64,000 nt of DNA, taken from contig CACEYZ010000001.1 of the NCBI GenBank assembly GCA_902563885.1, positions 166,013 through 230,012 of the forward strand, in the 5' to 3' direction. Origin of the DNA: an uncultured SAR86 cluster bacterium. GTDB taxonomy: Bacteria; Pseudomonadota; Gammaproteobacteria; Magnimaribacterales; TMED112. The notes beneath the pieces were generated by a model, which saw only the letters and a program-made list of their open reading frames with translations, was not told where the DNA came from and did no database searches. This document shows, piece after piece, positions 1 through 9,745 of the stretch (positions within the stretch are counted from its first letter, which is position 1; every line of letters begins with the position of its first letter). The position numbers and the translations under genes were made by a program.

Positions 1-46
1 TAGATTCTCTTTAGCTCTTAAAGAAAAGTTAGAATCATTATCTTGA

Positions 47-598
47 TTATTTCCACTTAATATTACATCCCATTGAGGGATGTTGAGCTTGATCTACTTC
101 TTTGCCATTAAGCAGCTTTTCTATGGCATCTCTGAGGTCAATACCAGAGGGTTCAATGCCATTTCCTGGACTAGAATTATCTAATCTACCTCTGTATTTA
201 AGCGTTTTTTCATTATTAAACAAATAAAACTCTGGCGTACATGCTGCTTTAAAGCTTTTTGCAACATCTTGAGTCTCATCGTAAAGATAAGGAAAAAAGA
301 AATCTAATTCTATGGCTAATTCTTTCATTTTCTCAGGCGAGTCCTCTGGATAGTTCACTATGTCATTTGAGCTAATTGCAACAAAATCAAGATGATCCTT
401 GTAATCTTGTGATAGCTTAGTTAATTCTTTGTGATAATGAATTACGTAAGGACAATGATTGCATATAAACATTACCAGCTTGGGAGTAGTGCTATTGAAA
501 TACGAGGTAGAAAAAATTTTATTATTAACTGTATTTTCAAGTTCGAACTCAGGCATTTGTGTCCCTAACTCCAACATGGAAGAATATGTAAGTGCCAT
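47..598 (-). CDS. thioredoxin-fold redoxin (AhpC/TSA-like) protein
   Basis: A 183-residue cytosolic protein with no signal peptide. The core looks like a thioredoxin/AhpC-TSA fold: a beta strand leads into a CNHCPYV motif (Cys46 and Cys49), which is the redox CxxC, and later there is the cis-proline type segment ACTPEFYLF seen in thioredoxin-like peroxidases and reductases. Proteins of this type are annotated as thioredoxin family or redoxin-domain proteins; the physiological substrate is not known and cannot be told from sequence. The ATG abuts the stop codon of ppsA with no gap, so the two are very likely co-transcribed and translationally coupled. The family call is firm; a role as peroxidase rather than disulfide reductase is open. 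Confidence 0.85.
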   Translation of the reverse strand: MALTYSSMLELGTQMPEFELENTVNNKIFSTSYFNSTTPKLVMFICNHCPYVIHYHKELTKLSQDYKDHLDFVAISSNDIVNYPEDSPEKMKELAIELDFFFPYLYDETQDVAKSFKAACTPEFYLFNNEKTLKYRGRLDNSSPGNGIEPSGIDLRDAIEKLLNGKEVDQAQHPSMGCNIKWK

Positions 599-2962
599 TT
601 AAATTTTTTTCCCTGCAAGCTTAAACCAAGTATCGATAACTGTATCAGGATTTAAAGACATCGATTGGATATTTTTCTTTAACAACCAGTCTGCTAAATC
701 TGGATGATCTGAGGGACCTTGTCCACAAATTCCAATATATTTACCCTTCTTTAAACAAGCATCAATTGAAAGTGAAAGCATGATTTTTACAGCGTCATCT
801 CTTTCATCAAAAACATCTGCTACTAGAGAAGAATCTCTATCCAAGCCTAATGTAAGTTGTGTCATATCATTTGAGCCTATAGACATTCCGTCAAAATATT
901 TTAAAAACGAATCTGCTAAAAGAGCATTTGACGGAAGTTCAGACATCATAATTATTTTTAATCCGTCTTTACCTCTTTTTAAACCATTTGCTTCAAGCAA
1001 ATTAATAACATCTTTAGCCTCATTTAATGTTCTTATAAATGGAATCATAAGTTGCACATTATTTAAACCCATCTCATTTCTAACTTTTTTAAATGCCTCA
1101 CATTCCAATTGAAAACAATCTTTAAAGGCCTCAGATACGTATCTGCCTGCTCCACGAAATCCAAGCATTGGATTTTCTTCTTTAGGTTCAAACTGTTTGC
1201 CCCCTATTAAATTTGCATATTCATTAGATTTAAAATCAGACATTCTCACAATAACAGGTTTGTTATTGAAGGCTGCTCCAATTGTAGCTATCCCTTCAGA
1301 CAGTTTTGATATAAAAAAATTTATAGGATCTTCATATCCATACATTTTTTTATCAATCAATCTCTTTGTTGATTTATCAACTTTTGAGTATTGAATTAAA
1401 GCCTTTGGATGGATACCTATCATTTTATTAATAATAAATTCAAGCCTAGCCAATCCTACTCCCTCGTTCGGTATTCTTGAGAAACTAAAAGCTTTATCAG
1501 GATTGCCGACATTCATCATAATTTTGACAGGAATTTTTGGGAGCTTGGATATTTCATACTCTTTTGTCTCATAATCCAATTTTCCCTTATAAACCTTCCC
1601 TAATTCTCCTTCAGCACAAGAAACAGTAACAGGCGAGCCTGAATTTAAAATATTTGTAGCATTATTCGTTCCAACTATCGCAGGAATACCAAGCTCACGT
1701 GCAATTATAGCTGCATGACAAGTTCTCCCTCCTCTATTCGTTATAATGCCAGATGCTCTTTTCATAACTGGCTCCCAATCAGGATCGGTCATATCAGCCA
1801 CTAAAACATCGCCTTCTTTTACTCTGTCCATATTCTTTGGACTATCGATTATTTTGGTGATACCTGCTCCAATTTTTTGTCCAATACTTCTGCCTGTAAT
1901 TAATATTTCAGAATTTTCTTTTAATGAAAATTTTGTGATTTTATTACTAGAACTACTGTGAACTGTCTCTGGACGTGCTTGAAGAATATATATTTTATTA
2001 TCATCTCCATCCTTTCCCCATTCTATGTCCATGCACTTGCCGTAATGCTTTTCAATAATAGAGCCATATTTAGCAAGTTGAATAACATCTTTATCTGAAA
2101 TACAAAACTGATTTGAAAGATGTTTTGCAACCTTTACAGTTTTTACAGATTTTCCAGCTTCACTTTTGTTCGTAAAAAGCATTTTTTCAGTTTTTTCACC
2201 AATATTTTTTCTAATTATTGGGAAATTATTATTTTTAAGACCATCTTTAAATACATAAAATTCATCAGGATTTACTGATCCTTGAACAATGGTTTCGCCC
2301 AGACCATAGGAAGCATTTATAAAAATAATATCTTCGCTTCCAGATTCAGTGTCCAAAGTAAACATCACACCAGATGTTGATTTATCACTTCTCACCATTC
2401 GCTGAAACCCTACTGATATTGATACTTCAGAATGGTCAAATTTTTTGTGGACCCTATAAGCGATTGCTCTATCTGTATAAAGAGATGCGTATACCTTTTG
2501 CATTGCATCAACTAAAGCTTTGAGGCCGACAATATTTAAATAGGTTTCTTGTTGGCCTGCAAAAGAAGCAGTTGGTAGGTCTTCAGCTGTTGCGGACGAT
2601 CGAACAGCAAATGAGTAATTTTTATTTTTAGAAATATTGGTCCATGCTTCTTCAATACTTTTGAGCAGTTCAGACGGAATGTTTGCTTTTAAAATTAATT
2701 TCCTAATGTTAGAGCCAGTTTTCTTCAAATTACTAATAGAATTCACATCTAATTTTTTGAGTAATTCAGGAATTTTTTTATCAAGTTCATTTGCAATAAG
2801 AAATTCTTGAAATGCATATGAAGTAGTTGCAAATCCATCTGGAACATTAATGCCTAATGATGAAAGGTTGTTAATCATCTCGCCTAAGGAGGCATTTTTT
2901 CCACCAACAGATTCAATATCATTAATTGATATTTCAGAGAATTTTTTAATAAACTTATTCAT
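599..2962 (-). CDS. ppsA: phosphoenolpyruvate synthase
   Basis: Converts pyruvate, ATP and water to phosphoenolpyruvate, AMP and Pi, the entry step of gluconeogenesis from three-carbon compounds. The protein is 787 residues, close to the usual 790. It has the N-terminal ATP-grasp nucleotide-binding domain (about 1-340), the swivelling phosphohistidine domain with GGRTCHAAIIARE near residue 413 (His is the phosphorylated residue), and the C-terminal PEP/pyruvate TIM barrel with SNDMTQLTLGLDRDS and the catalytic cysteine in GICGQGPSD near residue 749. All catalytic signatures are intact. It is followed with no gap by the redoxin gene and preceded at 17 bases by the serine hydrolase, all on the minus strand. 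No PEP synthase regulatory protein gene lies nearby. Confidence 0.97.
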   Translation of the reverse strand: MNKFIKKFSEISINDIESVGGKNASLGEMINNLSSLGINVPDGFATTSYAFQEFLIANELDKKIPELLKKLDVNSISNLKKTGSNIRKLILKANIPSELLKSIEEAWTNISKNKNYSFAVRSSATAEDLPTASFAGQQETYLNIVGLKALVDAMQKVYASLYTDRAIAYRVHKKFDHSEVSISVGFQRMVRSDKSTSGVMFTLDTESGSEDIIFINASYGLGETIVQGSVNPDEFYVFKDGLKNNNFPIIRKNIGEKTEKMLFTNKSEAGKSVKTVKVAKHLSNQFCISDKDVIQLAKYGSIIEKHYGKCMDIEWGKDGDDNKIYILQARPETVHSSSSNKITKFSLKENSEILITGRSIGQKIGAGITKIIDSPKNMDRVKEGDVLVADMTDPDWEPVMKRASGIITNRGGRTCHAAIIARELGIPAIVGTNNATNILNSGSPVTVSCAEGELGKVYKGKLDYETKEYEISKLPKIPVKIMMNVGNPDKAFSFSRIPNEGVGLARLEFIINKMIGIHPKALIQYSKVDKSTKRLIDKKMYGYEDPINFFISKLSEGIATIGAAFNNKPVIVRMSDFKSNEYANLIGGKQFEPKEENPMLGFRGAGRYVSEAFKDCFQLECEAFKKVRNEMGLNNVQLMIPFIRTLNEAKDVINLLEANGLKRGKDGLKIIMMSELPSNALLADSFLKYFDGMSIGSNDMTQLTLGLDRDSSLVADVFDERDDAVKIMLSLSIDACLKKGKYIGICGQGPSDHPDLADWLLKKNIQSMSLNPDTVIDTWFKLAGKKI

Positions 2963-2979
2963 TTTTAAATGTGCTATTC

Positions 2980-4191
2980 CTATTTCAAAATTGAATATAT
3001 TTCTTCAATAAGTTTGTTTGCCGTTCTGTAGAGCATTGAATAGTCTTGCTGTCTATTACCAACAAATGCAAATCCAATTTTTTTTTCTTTATCGCCAAAA
3101 GCTACAGCTCCACCTGCACCTGCATGTCCAAACGCTGTTTTTTTAAAAGTTGGTACAAAATCACCTAAAAAATTACTTTTTTGTTCTAACATAAAACAAT
3201 ATCCAAATTTAAGATTACTTCCAAAAAGCACTGTATCAGGGCCTCTAGAGTGGACTTCAATAGCTTTATTTAGGATGCTTTCATCAAAAAGACGCACACC
3301 ATCTCTCTCACATCCTGTACTCATTATCCCAAATAATTTTGCTAAACTTGCTGCTGTTCCGTGACCATTTGCTGATGGCACCTCTCCCTTACGCCAATCA
3401 TCTTTATTAGGATAATTATCATCATCGCTACGTCCTGTATCAAAAGCGATGGCATAATCCCTACTTTTGATAGCATCTTTAAAATTTTTCATATTTTGAT
3501 TCAGAATTGCATCTGGCACATTTGCAAGTGAATTTATAAATGGGTTTTCCTCTGTCCAATTTTTAAAAGTGATTTCTGCGCATCTAGAAATATCTTGATC
3601 CTTTACGCCAATATGAAAATCAAGTTTTAAAGGTTCTGCAAACTCCTCTCTAAAATAATTTCCAACAGTTCTTCCGTCTACTCTTCTAAAGAGTTCACCA
3701 ATTAACCAGCCAAAGGTTAAAGCATGATAGCTTTGAAAACTGCCAGGCTTCCTAAATGGACTTTGTGCCTCAAGTTCGTTGGTAAACGCAGACCAATTAG
3801 TCCAAGGTTCTTTAGGATAACCATTTTGAAAACCATACATACCAGCTCTGTGGCATAAGAAATCTAAAACTGTTGTTTCTTGTTTTCCATTACATCCATA
3901 TTCAGGCCAATATTTTTCTACTTTTTCATTTACATCTAATTTCCCTTCGTCAATTAATTTTATGACACAAGCTCCAACAACGCCCTTTGTTACTGACCAT
4001 ACATTAGTAATAGTATCTTGTCCCCACTTGCTAGATTTATCTGGTTTTGAGTAACCTCCATAGAGGTTAACAACCTCTTCTCCCTCAAGTTCTAAAGCAA
4101 CTGACGCTCCAATTTCAAAGCCATTTTCTATTTGTTTCTCAAGGATTTGATGAATTTTTTGGAATCTTTCGTCACAATGGCCTTCAATCAT
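2980..4191 (-). CDS. serine hydrolase, class C beta-lactamase/esterase fold
   Basis: A 403-residue member of the beta-lactamase-related serine hydrolase family (EstB/LACTB-like). The nucleophile motif SVTK is at Ser66-Lys69, the Tyr motif SYHALTFG is near residue 154 and a GHAGAGG box replaces the KTG box near residue 354. These proteins act as esterases, amidases or peptidases more often than as antibiotic-inactivating enzymes. I see no N-terminal signal peptide, so the enzyme is probably cytoplasmic. It heads the minus-strand run into ppsA and the redoxin gene. The 88-base gap upstream is shared with a divergent small secreted-protein gene. Substrate unknown. Confidence 0.88.
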   Translation of the reverse strand: MIEGHCDERFQKIHQILEKQIENGFEIGASVALELEGEEVVNLYGGYSKPDKSSKWGQDTITNVWSVTKGVVGACVIKLIDEGKLDVNEKVEKYWPEYGCNGKQETTVLDFLCHRAGMYGFQNGYPKEPWTNWSAFTNELEAQSPFRKPGSFQSYHALTFGWLIGELFRRVDGRTVGNYFREEFAEPLKLDFHIGVKDQDISRCAEITFKNWTEENPFINSLANVPDAILNQNMKNFKDAIKSRDYAIAFDTGRSDDDNYPNKDDWRKGEVPSANGHGTAASLAKLFGIMSTGCERDGVRLFDESILNKAIEVHSRGPDTVLFGSNLKFGYCFMLEQKSNFLGDFVPTFKKTAFGHAGAGGAVAFGDKEKKIGFAFVGNRQQDYSMLYRTANKLIEEIYSILK

Positions 4192-4279
4192 TTATTAAGC
4201 ATCCCATTTTTGATAAATATATTTTCTGTTCCTATTTTATGGTATTTTTAAATTACAAACTAATGAAGAAATTGGTTTA

Positions 4280-4561
4280 ATGAAATTAATTAAATTACTT
4301 TTTATTTTTCTGCCTACCTACGCTTTTGCTGATATGGACAAGGTTTGTACTATTGATATAGAACAAACTGCTGCTACAAAAAAAGACTGGCAGGAAGTCT
4401 ACAACAATGACTGTTTCAGAAATAATATTTTATTGATTAAAGGAGTCCCTCATGATGAGCAAAGTCTCTTTATTGCAAGGTTATGTAGATTTGATAGAAA
4501 TGTAGAAAGGAGCAAGAATTCATTCACTTGCGTAGTTTACGGAAAAATAAGAGATCTATAA
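4280..4561 (+). CDS. small secreted cysteine-containing protein, unknown function
   Basis: I do not recognise this 93-residue protein. It begins with a clean Sec signal peptide (MKLIKLLFIFLPTYAFA, predicted cleavage after Ala17) followed by a mature part of about 76 residues with four cysteines (23, 45, 69, 84), enough for two disulfides and consistent with a periplasmic or secreted location. Its 3' end overlaps the convergent gene at 4556-4942 by six bases. The ATG directly follows an AT-rich divergent intergenic region; no strong ribosome-binding site is visible. Signal peptide and even cysteine count support a real gene. Confidence 0.6.
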   Translation: MKLIKLLFIFLPTYAFADMDKVCTIDIEQTAATKKDWQEVYNNDCFRNNILLIKGVPHDEQSLFIARLCRFDRNVERSKNSFTCVVYGKIRDL

Positions 4562-4942
4562 TCTTCTTTGTAAGTATTGCTTACTAATTTTACATTTACC
4601 GAAAGTTGCTACCCTTGGTCCTAATTCACGTTTGAAAATATTCTCTTCTTTGTTATGAATTATTTGTTGCTTTCTTTGTTTTAAGGAATTTTTATCTCGG
4701 AAAGAAATTTCATACACATCCTCATTAGACGATGTGTTAAGCACTCTAAATTTTTTATTTTTATCATTTGTTATATGTATTAGATACTGCTCTTTGGTAT
4801 TTACATAAAATAAATTTTTTTCAGAAATTCCTTCACATTCGTAGTAATGATGACTTCTAAAATATCCCATTGCCTCACCATAAATATAAGTAGCAATAGC
4901 AATAATAATTAAAAATATATAAAAGACTCTTAGTGGATCCAT
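4556..4942 (-). CDS. hypothetical protein with N-terminal membrane anchor
   Basis: A 128-residue protein of no family I recognise. Residues about 5-22 (VFYIFLIIIAIATYIYG) form one transmembrane helix or uncleaved signal anchor; the remaining roughly 100 residues are polar with a basic stretch and two cysteines, and probably face the periplasm. It converges on the gene at 4280-4561 with a six-base overlap, and its start lies 11 bases from the 3' end of the tRNA-Ser gene on the same strand, so it may be read from the tRNA promoter. Confidence 0.5.
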   Translation of the reverse strand: MDPLRVFYIFLIIIAIATYIYGEAMGYFRSHHYYECEGISEKNLFYVNTKEQYLIHITNDKNKKFRVLNTSSNEDVYEISFRDKNSLKQRKQQIIHNKEENIFKRELGPRVATFGKCKISKQYLQRRL

Positions 4943-4953
4943 TTTTTTTAAAT

Positions 4954-5044
4954 TGGCGGAGAGACAGGGATTCGAACCCTGGAGACGCTATTAACGTCTG
5001 CTGGTTTTCAAGACCAGTGCATTCAACCGCTCTGCCATCTCTCC
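4954..5044 (-). tRNA. tRNA-Ser (anticodon UGA)
   Basis: Read on the minus strand, a seven-base acceptor stem GGAGAGA pairs with TCTCTCC, followed by an encoded CCA. The anticodon stem CTGGT/ACCAG encloses the loop CTTGAAA, giving anticodon TGA. A long variable arm (stem of about five pairs around ACGTC/GACGC-type bases) identifies a class II tRNA, and the T-arm is present as GGGTTCGAATCCC in mature orientation. Length is 91 with CCA. It is closely similar to the second tRNA-Ser at 22511-22600, a paralogue with another anticodon. Confidence 0.95.
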
Positions 5045-5101
5045 TGAATTTTGTAATTGTATATCATTTACACTTATTTTATAGAATGTAAAATTCACTA
5101 T

Positions 5102-6103
5102 ATGAAAAAAGTATTTATTTCAGGAATATCTGGCTACATTGCAATGCATTGTGCTCAACAGCTACTTGAAAAGGGATATTCAATAAATGCTACTGTTAGA
5201 GATACAAAAAAAATAGATCCCATTAAAAAAGCACTTAAAGATCTTTCTTTAGATGTTAGTAAAATAGATTTTTTTGAAGCTGATTTACTTTCAGATCAGA
5301 ACTGGGAAGATGCAATGACTGGGTGTGAGGATGTATTGCATGTTGCATCACCCTATCCATTAGCTCAACCAAAAGATGAAAATGATTTAATCAAGCCTGC
5401 AGTTGAAGGTACTGAAAGGGTTGTTTCGTTAGCTCTTAAACAAAATGTAAGAAAAATAGTGCTGACATCGTCAGTTGCAGCAATATCATCAGGACACACA
5501 AAAAAACAATTTAGCGAAGAAGATTGGAGTAAAGTTGATGAGCCTATTCCTGCTTATCCAAAAAGTAAGGCTCTTGCAGAAAAAAAGGCATGGGATCTAA
5601 TTAATAAATCGAATAAAAAAACAAAACTTACTGTCATTAATCCTGCGGGAGTAATTGGCCCCTCTCTTACTTCTGAGGTAAGTTCTACTCAATTAATCAT
5701 TTCAGGTTTAGTGAATGGAAAAATTCCAATAAACCTCCCCATTCACATCGGCTATGTCGATGTTAGGGATGTTGCTCTAGCACATGTTAAAGCACTTGAA
5801 AGCACTAAGTCTGATGGAGAGAGGATTATTCTTTCAAATACTGAATTATGGACAAAAGACGTATCCAAGATACTTCGAGAAAATGGTTACAATGCTCCAA
5901 GATTTTCAGCTTCTGTTGGAGTGGCAAAATTTTTATCAAACTTTATCCCAATATTGAAACCGTCTAGGAGATTTTTTGGTAAAGCAATGACAAAGAACAG
6001 CACTAAGGCTGAAGATATTCTTGGCATTAAATACATAGATATTTCAAAGTCTATTATTGATGAAGTAGAGAGTTTAAAAAGATTTGGTAAGTTTTCGGGT
6101 TAG
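5102..6103 (+). CDS. NAD(P)-dependent epimerase/dehydratase (extended SDR, reductase-like)
   Basis: A 333-residue extended short-chain dehydrogenase/reductase. The N-terminal Rossmann motif GISGYIAMHCAQQLL binds the nucleotide, and TSSVAAISS plus YPKSKALAEKKAW supply the catalytic Ser and the Tyr-x-x-x-Lys pair. The overall pattern is that of the dihydroflavonol-4-reductase / cinnamoyl-alcohol type group rather than of sugar-nucleotide epimerases; the substrate cannot be inferred. I chose the ATG at 5102 because the Rossmann strand starts immediately after it; the in-frame TTG at 5057 would add 15 residues unlike the family and lies beside the tRNA. The 3' end overlaps the convergent AMP nucleosidase gene by four bases. 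Confidence 0.88.
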   Translation: MKKVFISGISGYIAMHCAQQLLEKGYSINATVRDTKKIDPIKKALKDLSLDVSKIDFFEADLLSDQNWEDAMTGCEDVLHVASPYPLAQPKDENDLIKPAVEGTERVVSLALKQNVRKIVLTSSVAAISSGHTKKQFSEEDWSKVDEPIPAYPKSKALAEKKAWDLINKSNKKTKLTVINPAGVIGPSLTSEVSSTQLIISGLVNGKIPINLPIHIGYVDVRDVALAHVKALESTKSDGERIILSNTELWTKDVSKILRENGYNAPRFSASVGVAKFLSNFIPILKPSRRFFGKAMTKNSTKAEDILGIKYIDISKSIIDEVESLKRFGKFSG

Positions 6104-6873
6104 TATCTAAAGTGCTTTATTTTTTCGCCGCTCTTCTCAATTTCAGTCATAGATTTTATTCCAATTTCTAAATGTTTTTTTGACCAATCGGAAGTTACCT
6201 TTTTATCTGACTCCTCAGTTTTTACTCCTTCAGGAGTAGTAGGAACATCTGATACAAGCAACAATGCACCTCTAGCAATTTCATTGTAATGTCCTGTAAC
6301 AAATATAGTTGCCACTTCCATATCTATACCTATAGCAGTACTTTTCTTTAGCTTTTTAAGAAATACTTTGTCATGTTCCCAAAGCCTTCTATTTGTTGTG
6401 TAAATTACTCCTGTTCGATAATCGCAATTTGCTTCAACAATTTTTTCAGAGACAAATTTATGTAATTTAAAAGAAGGCAAAGCAGGCACATCTGGAGGAA
6501 AGTAATCATTACTTGTACCCTCACCTCTTATAGCTGCAATTGGAAGAATAAAGTTACCAATTTCAGATGCATCTTTTAATCCCCCACATTTCCCCAGAAA
6601 TAATACTCCTTTAGGATTCCTTGCAGTTAATAAATCCATAATAAGCGCTGCATTGGGAGAACCTATGCCAAAATTTATTATGCTAAGCCCATCTTTATTT
6701 GTAGCACTTTGCATTGGTTTATTTTGGCCCTTGATTTCAACATCAAATGTTTTTGAGAAAGAATCAATATAATTCGTGAAATTTGTTAATAGAATGTAAT
6801 CACCAAAATCATCTGGTTGCATTCCTGTATATCTTGGAAGCCAATTTTTTGCTATTTCGTACTTATGAACCAT
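6100..6873 (-). CDS. AMP nucleosidase (short form, PNP/UDP phosphorylase fold)
   Basis: A 257-residue nucleoside phosphorylase-like enzyme resembling the catalytic domain of AMP nucleosidase (hydrolysis of AMP to adenine and ribose 5-phosphate). Visible signatures are GKCGGLK, the TSNDYFPPDVPALPS segment typical of AMP nucleosidase, and IGIDMEVATIF, which carries the ribose-binding Met-Glu pair. It lacks the N-terminal regulatory domain of the 484-residue E. coli Amn; short forms of this length exist in other bacteria. It lies 43 bases downstream of gcvP on the same strand and could be read through from the glycine cleavage operon, linking purine and one-carbon metabolism. Its 3' end overlaps the convergent SDR gene by four bases. 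Confidence 0.85.
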   Translation of the reverse strand: MVHKYEIAKNWLPRYTGMQPDDFGDYILLTNFTNYIDSFSKTFDVEIKGQNKPMQSATNKDGLSIINFGIGSPNAALIMDLLTARNPKGVLFLGKCGGLKDASEIGNFILPIAAIRGEGTSNDYFPPDVPALPSFKLHKFVSEKIVEANCDYRTGVIYTTNRRLWEHDKVFLKKLKKSTAIGIDMEVATIFVTGHYNEIARGALLLVSDVPTTPEGVKTEESDKKVTSDWSKKHLEIGIKSMTEIEKSGEKIKHFRY

Positions 6874-6916
6874 AAATTGGGATGGAATAATATCAGAATT
6901 TTAGAGAAAGTAAAAT

Positions 6917-9730
6917 TTACTTAAAGTCTTTTATGCTTGGGCAAGTGCAAACTAAGTTTCTATCACCATAGACATTATCAACTCTTCCTACCGGTGGCCA
7001 GTATTTTTGGAGTTTGGTTTGATTATTTGGATAATAAGCTTCTTTTTTAGTATAAGAATAGTTCCAATCCTCTATTGCGTCATCTATACAGTGAGGAGCA
7101 TTCTTTAATAGATTGTCTTCTTTATCTGAAATTCCTTCTTCAATAGCTTTAATTTCATTTCTAATTCCGATCATTGCATCACAAAACCTATTTAATTCAT
7201 CGAGAGATTCACTTTCTGTGGGCTCAATCATCAAAGTTCCTGCAACAGGCCATGACATAGTAGGAGCGTGAAATCCATAATCAATTAATCTCTTTGCAAT
7301 ATCTTCAGCTTCAATGCCACATGATTCTTTAAATGGCCTGACATCTAAAATACATTCATGGGCTACTAAACCCTCATTACCTGTGTATAAGATCTTATAA
7401 TGATCTTTAAGTCTTTTAGCTAAATAATTGGTGTTTAATATCGCAACTTGTGTTGCCTTTCTAAGATGATCTTCACCCATCATAGCAATGTACATCCAGC
7501 TAATTGGTAAAATGCTTGCGCTACCATAATGTGTTCCAGAAATTGAGTATTCGGAGTCAGCGAAATTTAGTGGATCTTTCGGTAAATATGGCTTTAGTTT
7601 TTCAACAACTCCAATCGGACCAACTCCAGGGCCACCTCCACCATGAGGAATGCAGAATGTTTTATGCAGGTTTAAATGCGACACATCTCCACCAAACTCA
7701 CCTGGATAACATGTTCCTACCATGGCATTAAAATTTGCTCCATCTATGTAAATAAAACCACCAAAATTATGAATTAAATCACAAACATCCTTCACTCTCT
7801 CCTCAAAAACACCATGAGTTGACGGGTATGTAATCATCATTGCTGCTATTTTATTTTTGTGTGTATTAACCTTATTTTTAAGATCATCGAAATCAATATC
7901 TCCATTCTCGTCACAATCAATTACCACAACCTCATATCCCACCATTTGAGCTGAAGCTGGATTAGTGCCATGTGCTGATTCTGGAATTAAGCATATATTT
8001 CTATCATAGTCGTTATTAGCCTTATGAAAGCTGTCTATAGCAAGCAGTCCAGCATATTCACCTTGAGATCCAGCATTAGGTTGTAAGGAGATTGCTTTAT
8101 AACCTGTAATTTGCGATAGCCAATCCTCTAAATCACAAATTATTTTTTGGTAACCCTGAGTTTGATCAGTTGGTGCATGCGGATGAACATTTGCAAACCC
8201 ATTCCAGCCAACTGGAATCATTTCAGAAGTAGCGTTTAATTTCATTGTGCAGGAGCCCAAAGGAATCATGCATCTATCCAGCGCTATATCTTTATCAGAT
8301 AGACTTCTGATATACCTTAGAATTTGTGTTTCTGAGTGATGGCTGTTAAATACTTCGTGATTTAAATATTCTGTTTTTCTATCGAAAGATTTATCCCAGT
8401 TTATTTCATATTTTTTCAATGGCTTTTTTAGATCCTCAAAAAGCTCAGATATGTTATTAACATCCTGATCCGTTGTCATTTCATCAAAACTCAGGCCTAA
8501 TTCTTTTTCAGAGATTACTCTTAGATTAATTTTTTTATCCTTTGCCCTTAGATGAACTTGTTCTGGATTTTCAAGTTCTATAACTAGTGTGTCGAAAAAA
8601 TTGTTATTTTTAATAACATATCCTTTTCTAGAGAGCTCATTAGCAATTTTTAGTGTTTTTTCTTTAACATCACTCGCAATAGATTTTAGACCATTTGGAC
8701 CGTGGTAAATTGCATAAAAGCTAGACATAATTGCTAATAATGCTTGAGCTGTACAAATATTACTTGTCGCCCTCTCTCTTCTAATGTGTTGTTCTCTAGT
8801 TTGTAGTGCGAGTCTGTAGCAAGGACGTCCTTTACTATCTTGAGTTAATCCGATTAATCTGCCAGGTAGAGATCTTTTATAGACATCTTTAACCGCGATA
8901 AAACCTGCATGTGGACCACCAAATCCCATTGGCACACCAAATCTTTGTGCTGAGCCCACCGCCATGTCTGCACCGAAATCCCCTGGAGTTTTCAAAAGTG
9001 TTAAAGCAAGTAAATCAGTTCCAATAATCATGAGACCACCTTGTGCTTGAATATCTTTAGTAACACTTTCTAAATCTTCAATTGAGCCTTCTGCATTTGG
9101 ATATTGAAAATATGCAGCAAAATATTCCTTCCCCTTATCAGGACGATCACCAATTTCAATTTCAACACCAAGTGGTTTTGCTCGAGATTTAATAATTGCA
9201 ATTGTTTGTTTAAATGTTTTGCTGTTTATAAAAAAAGTATTGGATTTACTCTTAGCCACTCTTTTGGCTAACATCATCGCCTCAGCAGCTGAAGTTGGCT
9301 CGTCAAGTAACGATGCATTAGAAATATCCATTCCAGTTAAATCAGAAACCATAGTTTGATAATTCATCAATGCTTCTAACCTTCCTTGAGCTATTTCTGG
9401 TTGATATGGTGTGTAAGATGTATACCAGCCAGGATTTTCAAAAACATTTCTTTTAATTACTGCTGGAACGTTGCAATTATAGAAACCTTGACCAATAAAA
9501 GTTTTAAAAACCTTATTTTTTTTCGATATCTCTTTTAATGCTCTTAAAGCGCTTGGTTCATCTAGTGGTTCTGGCAGATTTAACTTTTTCTTACTATAAA
9601 TTGAATCTGGAATTAGTTTTTCTAAAAAATCTTCCATACTTTCATAACCAAGATCATGGAGAATATGATTAATTTCGCTATCTTTAAGACCAATATGTCT
9701 CTGAGAAAATTCTTTAGAGTTTTGACTCAT
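6917..9730 (-). CDS. gcvP: glycine dehydrogenase (decarboxylating), glycine cleavage P protein
   Basis: PLP enzyme that decarboxylates glycine and passes the aminomethyl group to the lipoyl arm of GcvH. It is 937 residues, a single-chain P protein with two homologous halves (about 1-430 and 440-937). The N-terminal half starts with the typical RHIGLKDSEIN segment and holds TSYTPYQPEIAQGRLEAL; the C-terminal half holds the PLP lysine in LNLHKTFCIPHGGGGPG near residue 690. Active-site regions look intact. It is the last gene of ridA-gcvT-gcvH-gcvP, 15 bases after gcvH, and the AMP nucleosidase gene follows 43 bases later. Confidence 0.98.
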   Translation of the reverse strand: MSQNSKEFSQRHIGLKDSEINHILHDLGYESMEDFLEKLIPDSIYSKKKLNLPEPLDEPSALRALKEISKKNKVFKTFIGQGFYNCNVPAVIKRNVFENPGWYTSYTPYQPEIAQGRLEALMNYQTMVSDLTGMDISNASLLDEPTSAAEAMMLAKRVAKSKSNTFFINSKTFKQTIAIIKSRAKPLGVEIEIGDRPDKGKEYFAAYFQYPNAEGSIEDLESVTKDIQAQGGLMIIGTDLLALTLLKTPGDFGADMAVGSAQRFGVPMGFGGPHAGFIAVKDVYKRSLPGRLIGLTQDSKGRPCYRLALQTREQHIRRERATSNICTAQALLAIMSSFYAIYHGPNGLKSIASDVKEKTLKIANELSRKGYVIKNNNFFDTLVIELENPEQVHLRAKDKKINLRVISEKELGLSFDEMTTDQDVNNISELFEDLKKPLKKYEINWDKSFDRKTEYLNHEVFNSHHSETQILRYIRSLSDKDIALDRCMIPLGSCTMKLNATSEMIPVGWNGFANVHPHAPTDQTQGYQKIICDLEDWLSQITGYKAISLQPNAGSQGEYAGLLAIDSFHKANNDYDRNICLIPESAHGTNPASAQMVGYEVVVIDCDENGDIDFDDLKNKVNTHKNKIAAMMITYPSTHGVFEERVKDVCDLIHNFGGFIYIDGANFNAMVGTCYPGEFGGDVSHLNLHKTFCIPHGGGGPGVGPIGVVEKLKPYLPKDPLNFADSEYSISGTHYGSASILPISWMYIAMMGEDHLRKATQVAILNTNYLAKRLKDHYKILYTGNEGLVAHECILDVRPFKESCGIEAEDIAKRLIDYGFHAPTMSWPVAGTLMIEPTESESLDELNRFCDAMIGIRNEIKAIEEGISDKEDNLLKNAPHCIDDAIEDWNYSYTKKEAYYPNNQTKLQKYWPPVGRVDNVYGDRNLVCTCPSIKDFK

Positions 9731-9745
9731 TTTTAAGTTTGCTTT

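Noticed and set aside
1-46. A gene fragment at the left edge
   Set aside because: The only short frames stop within a few codons; nothing supports a coding or RNA feature.
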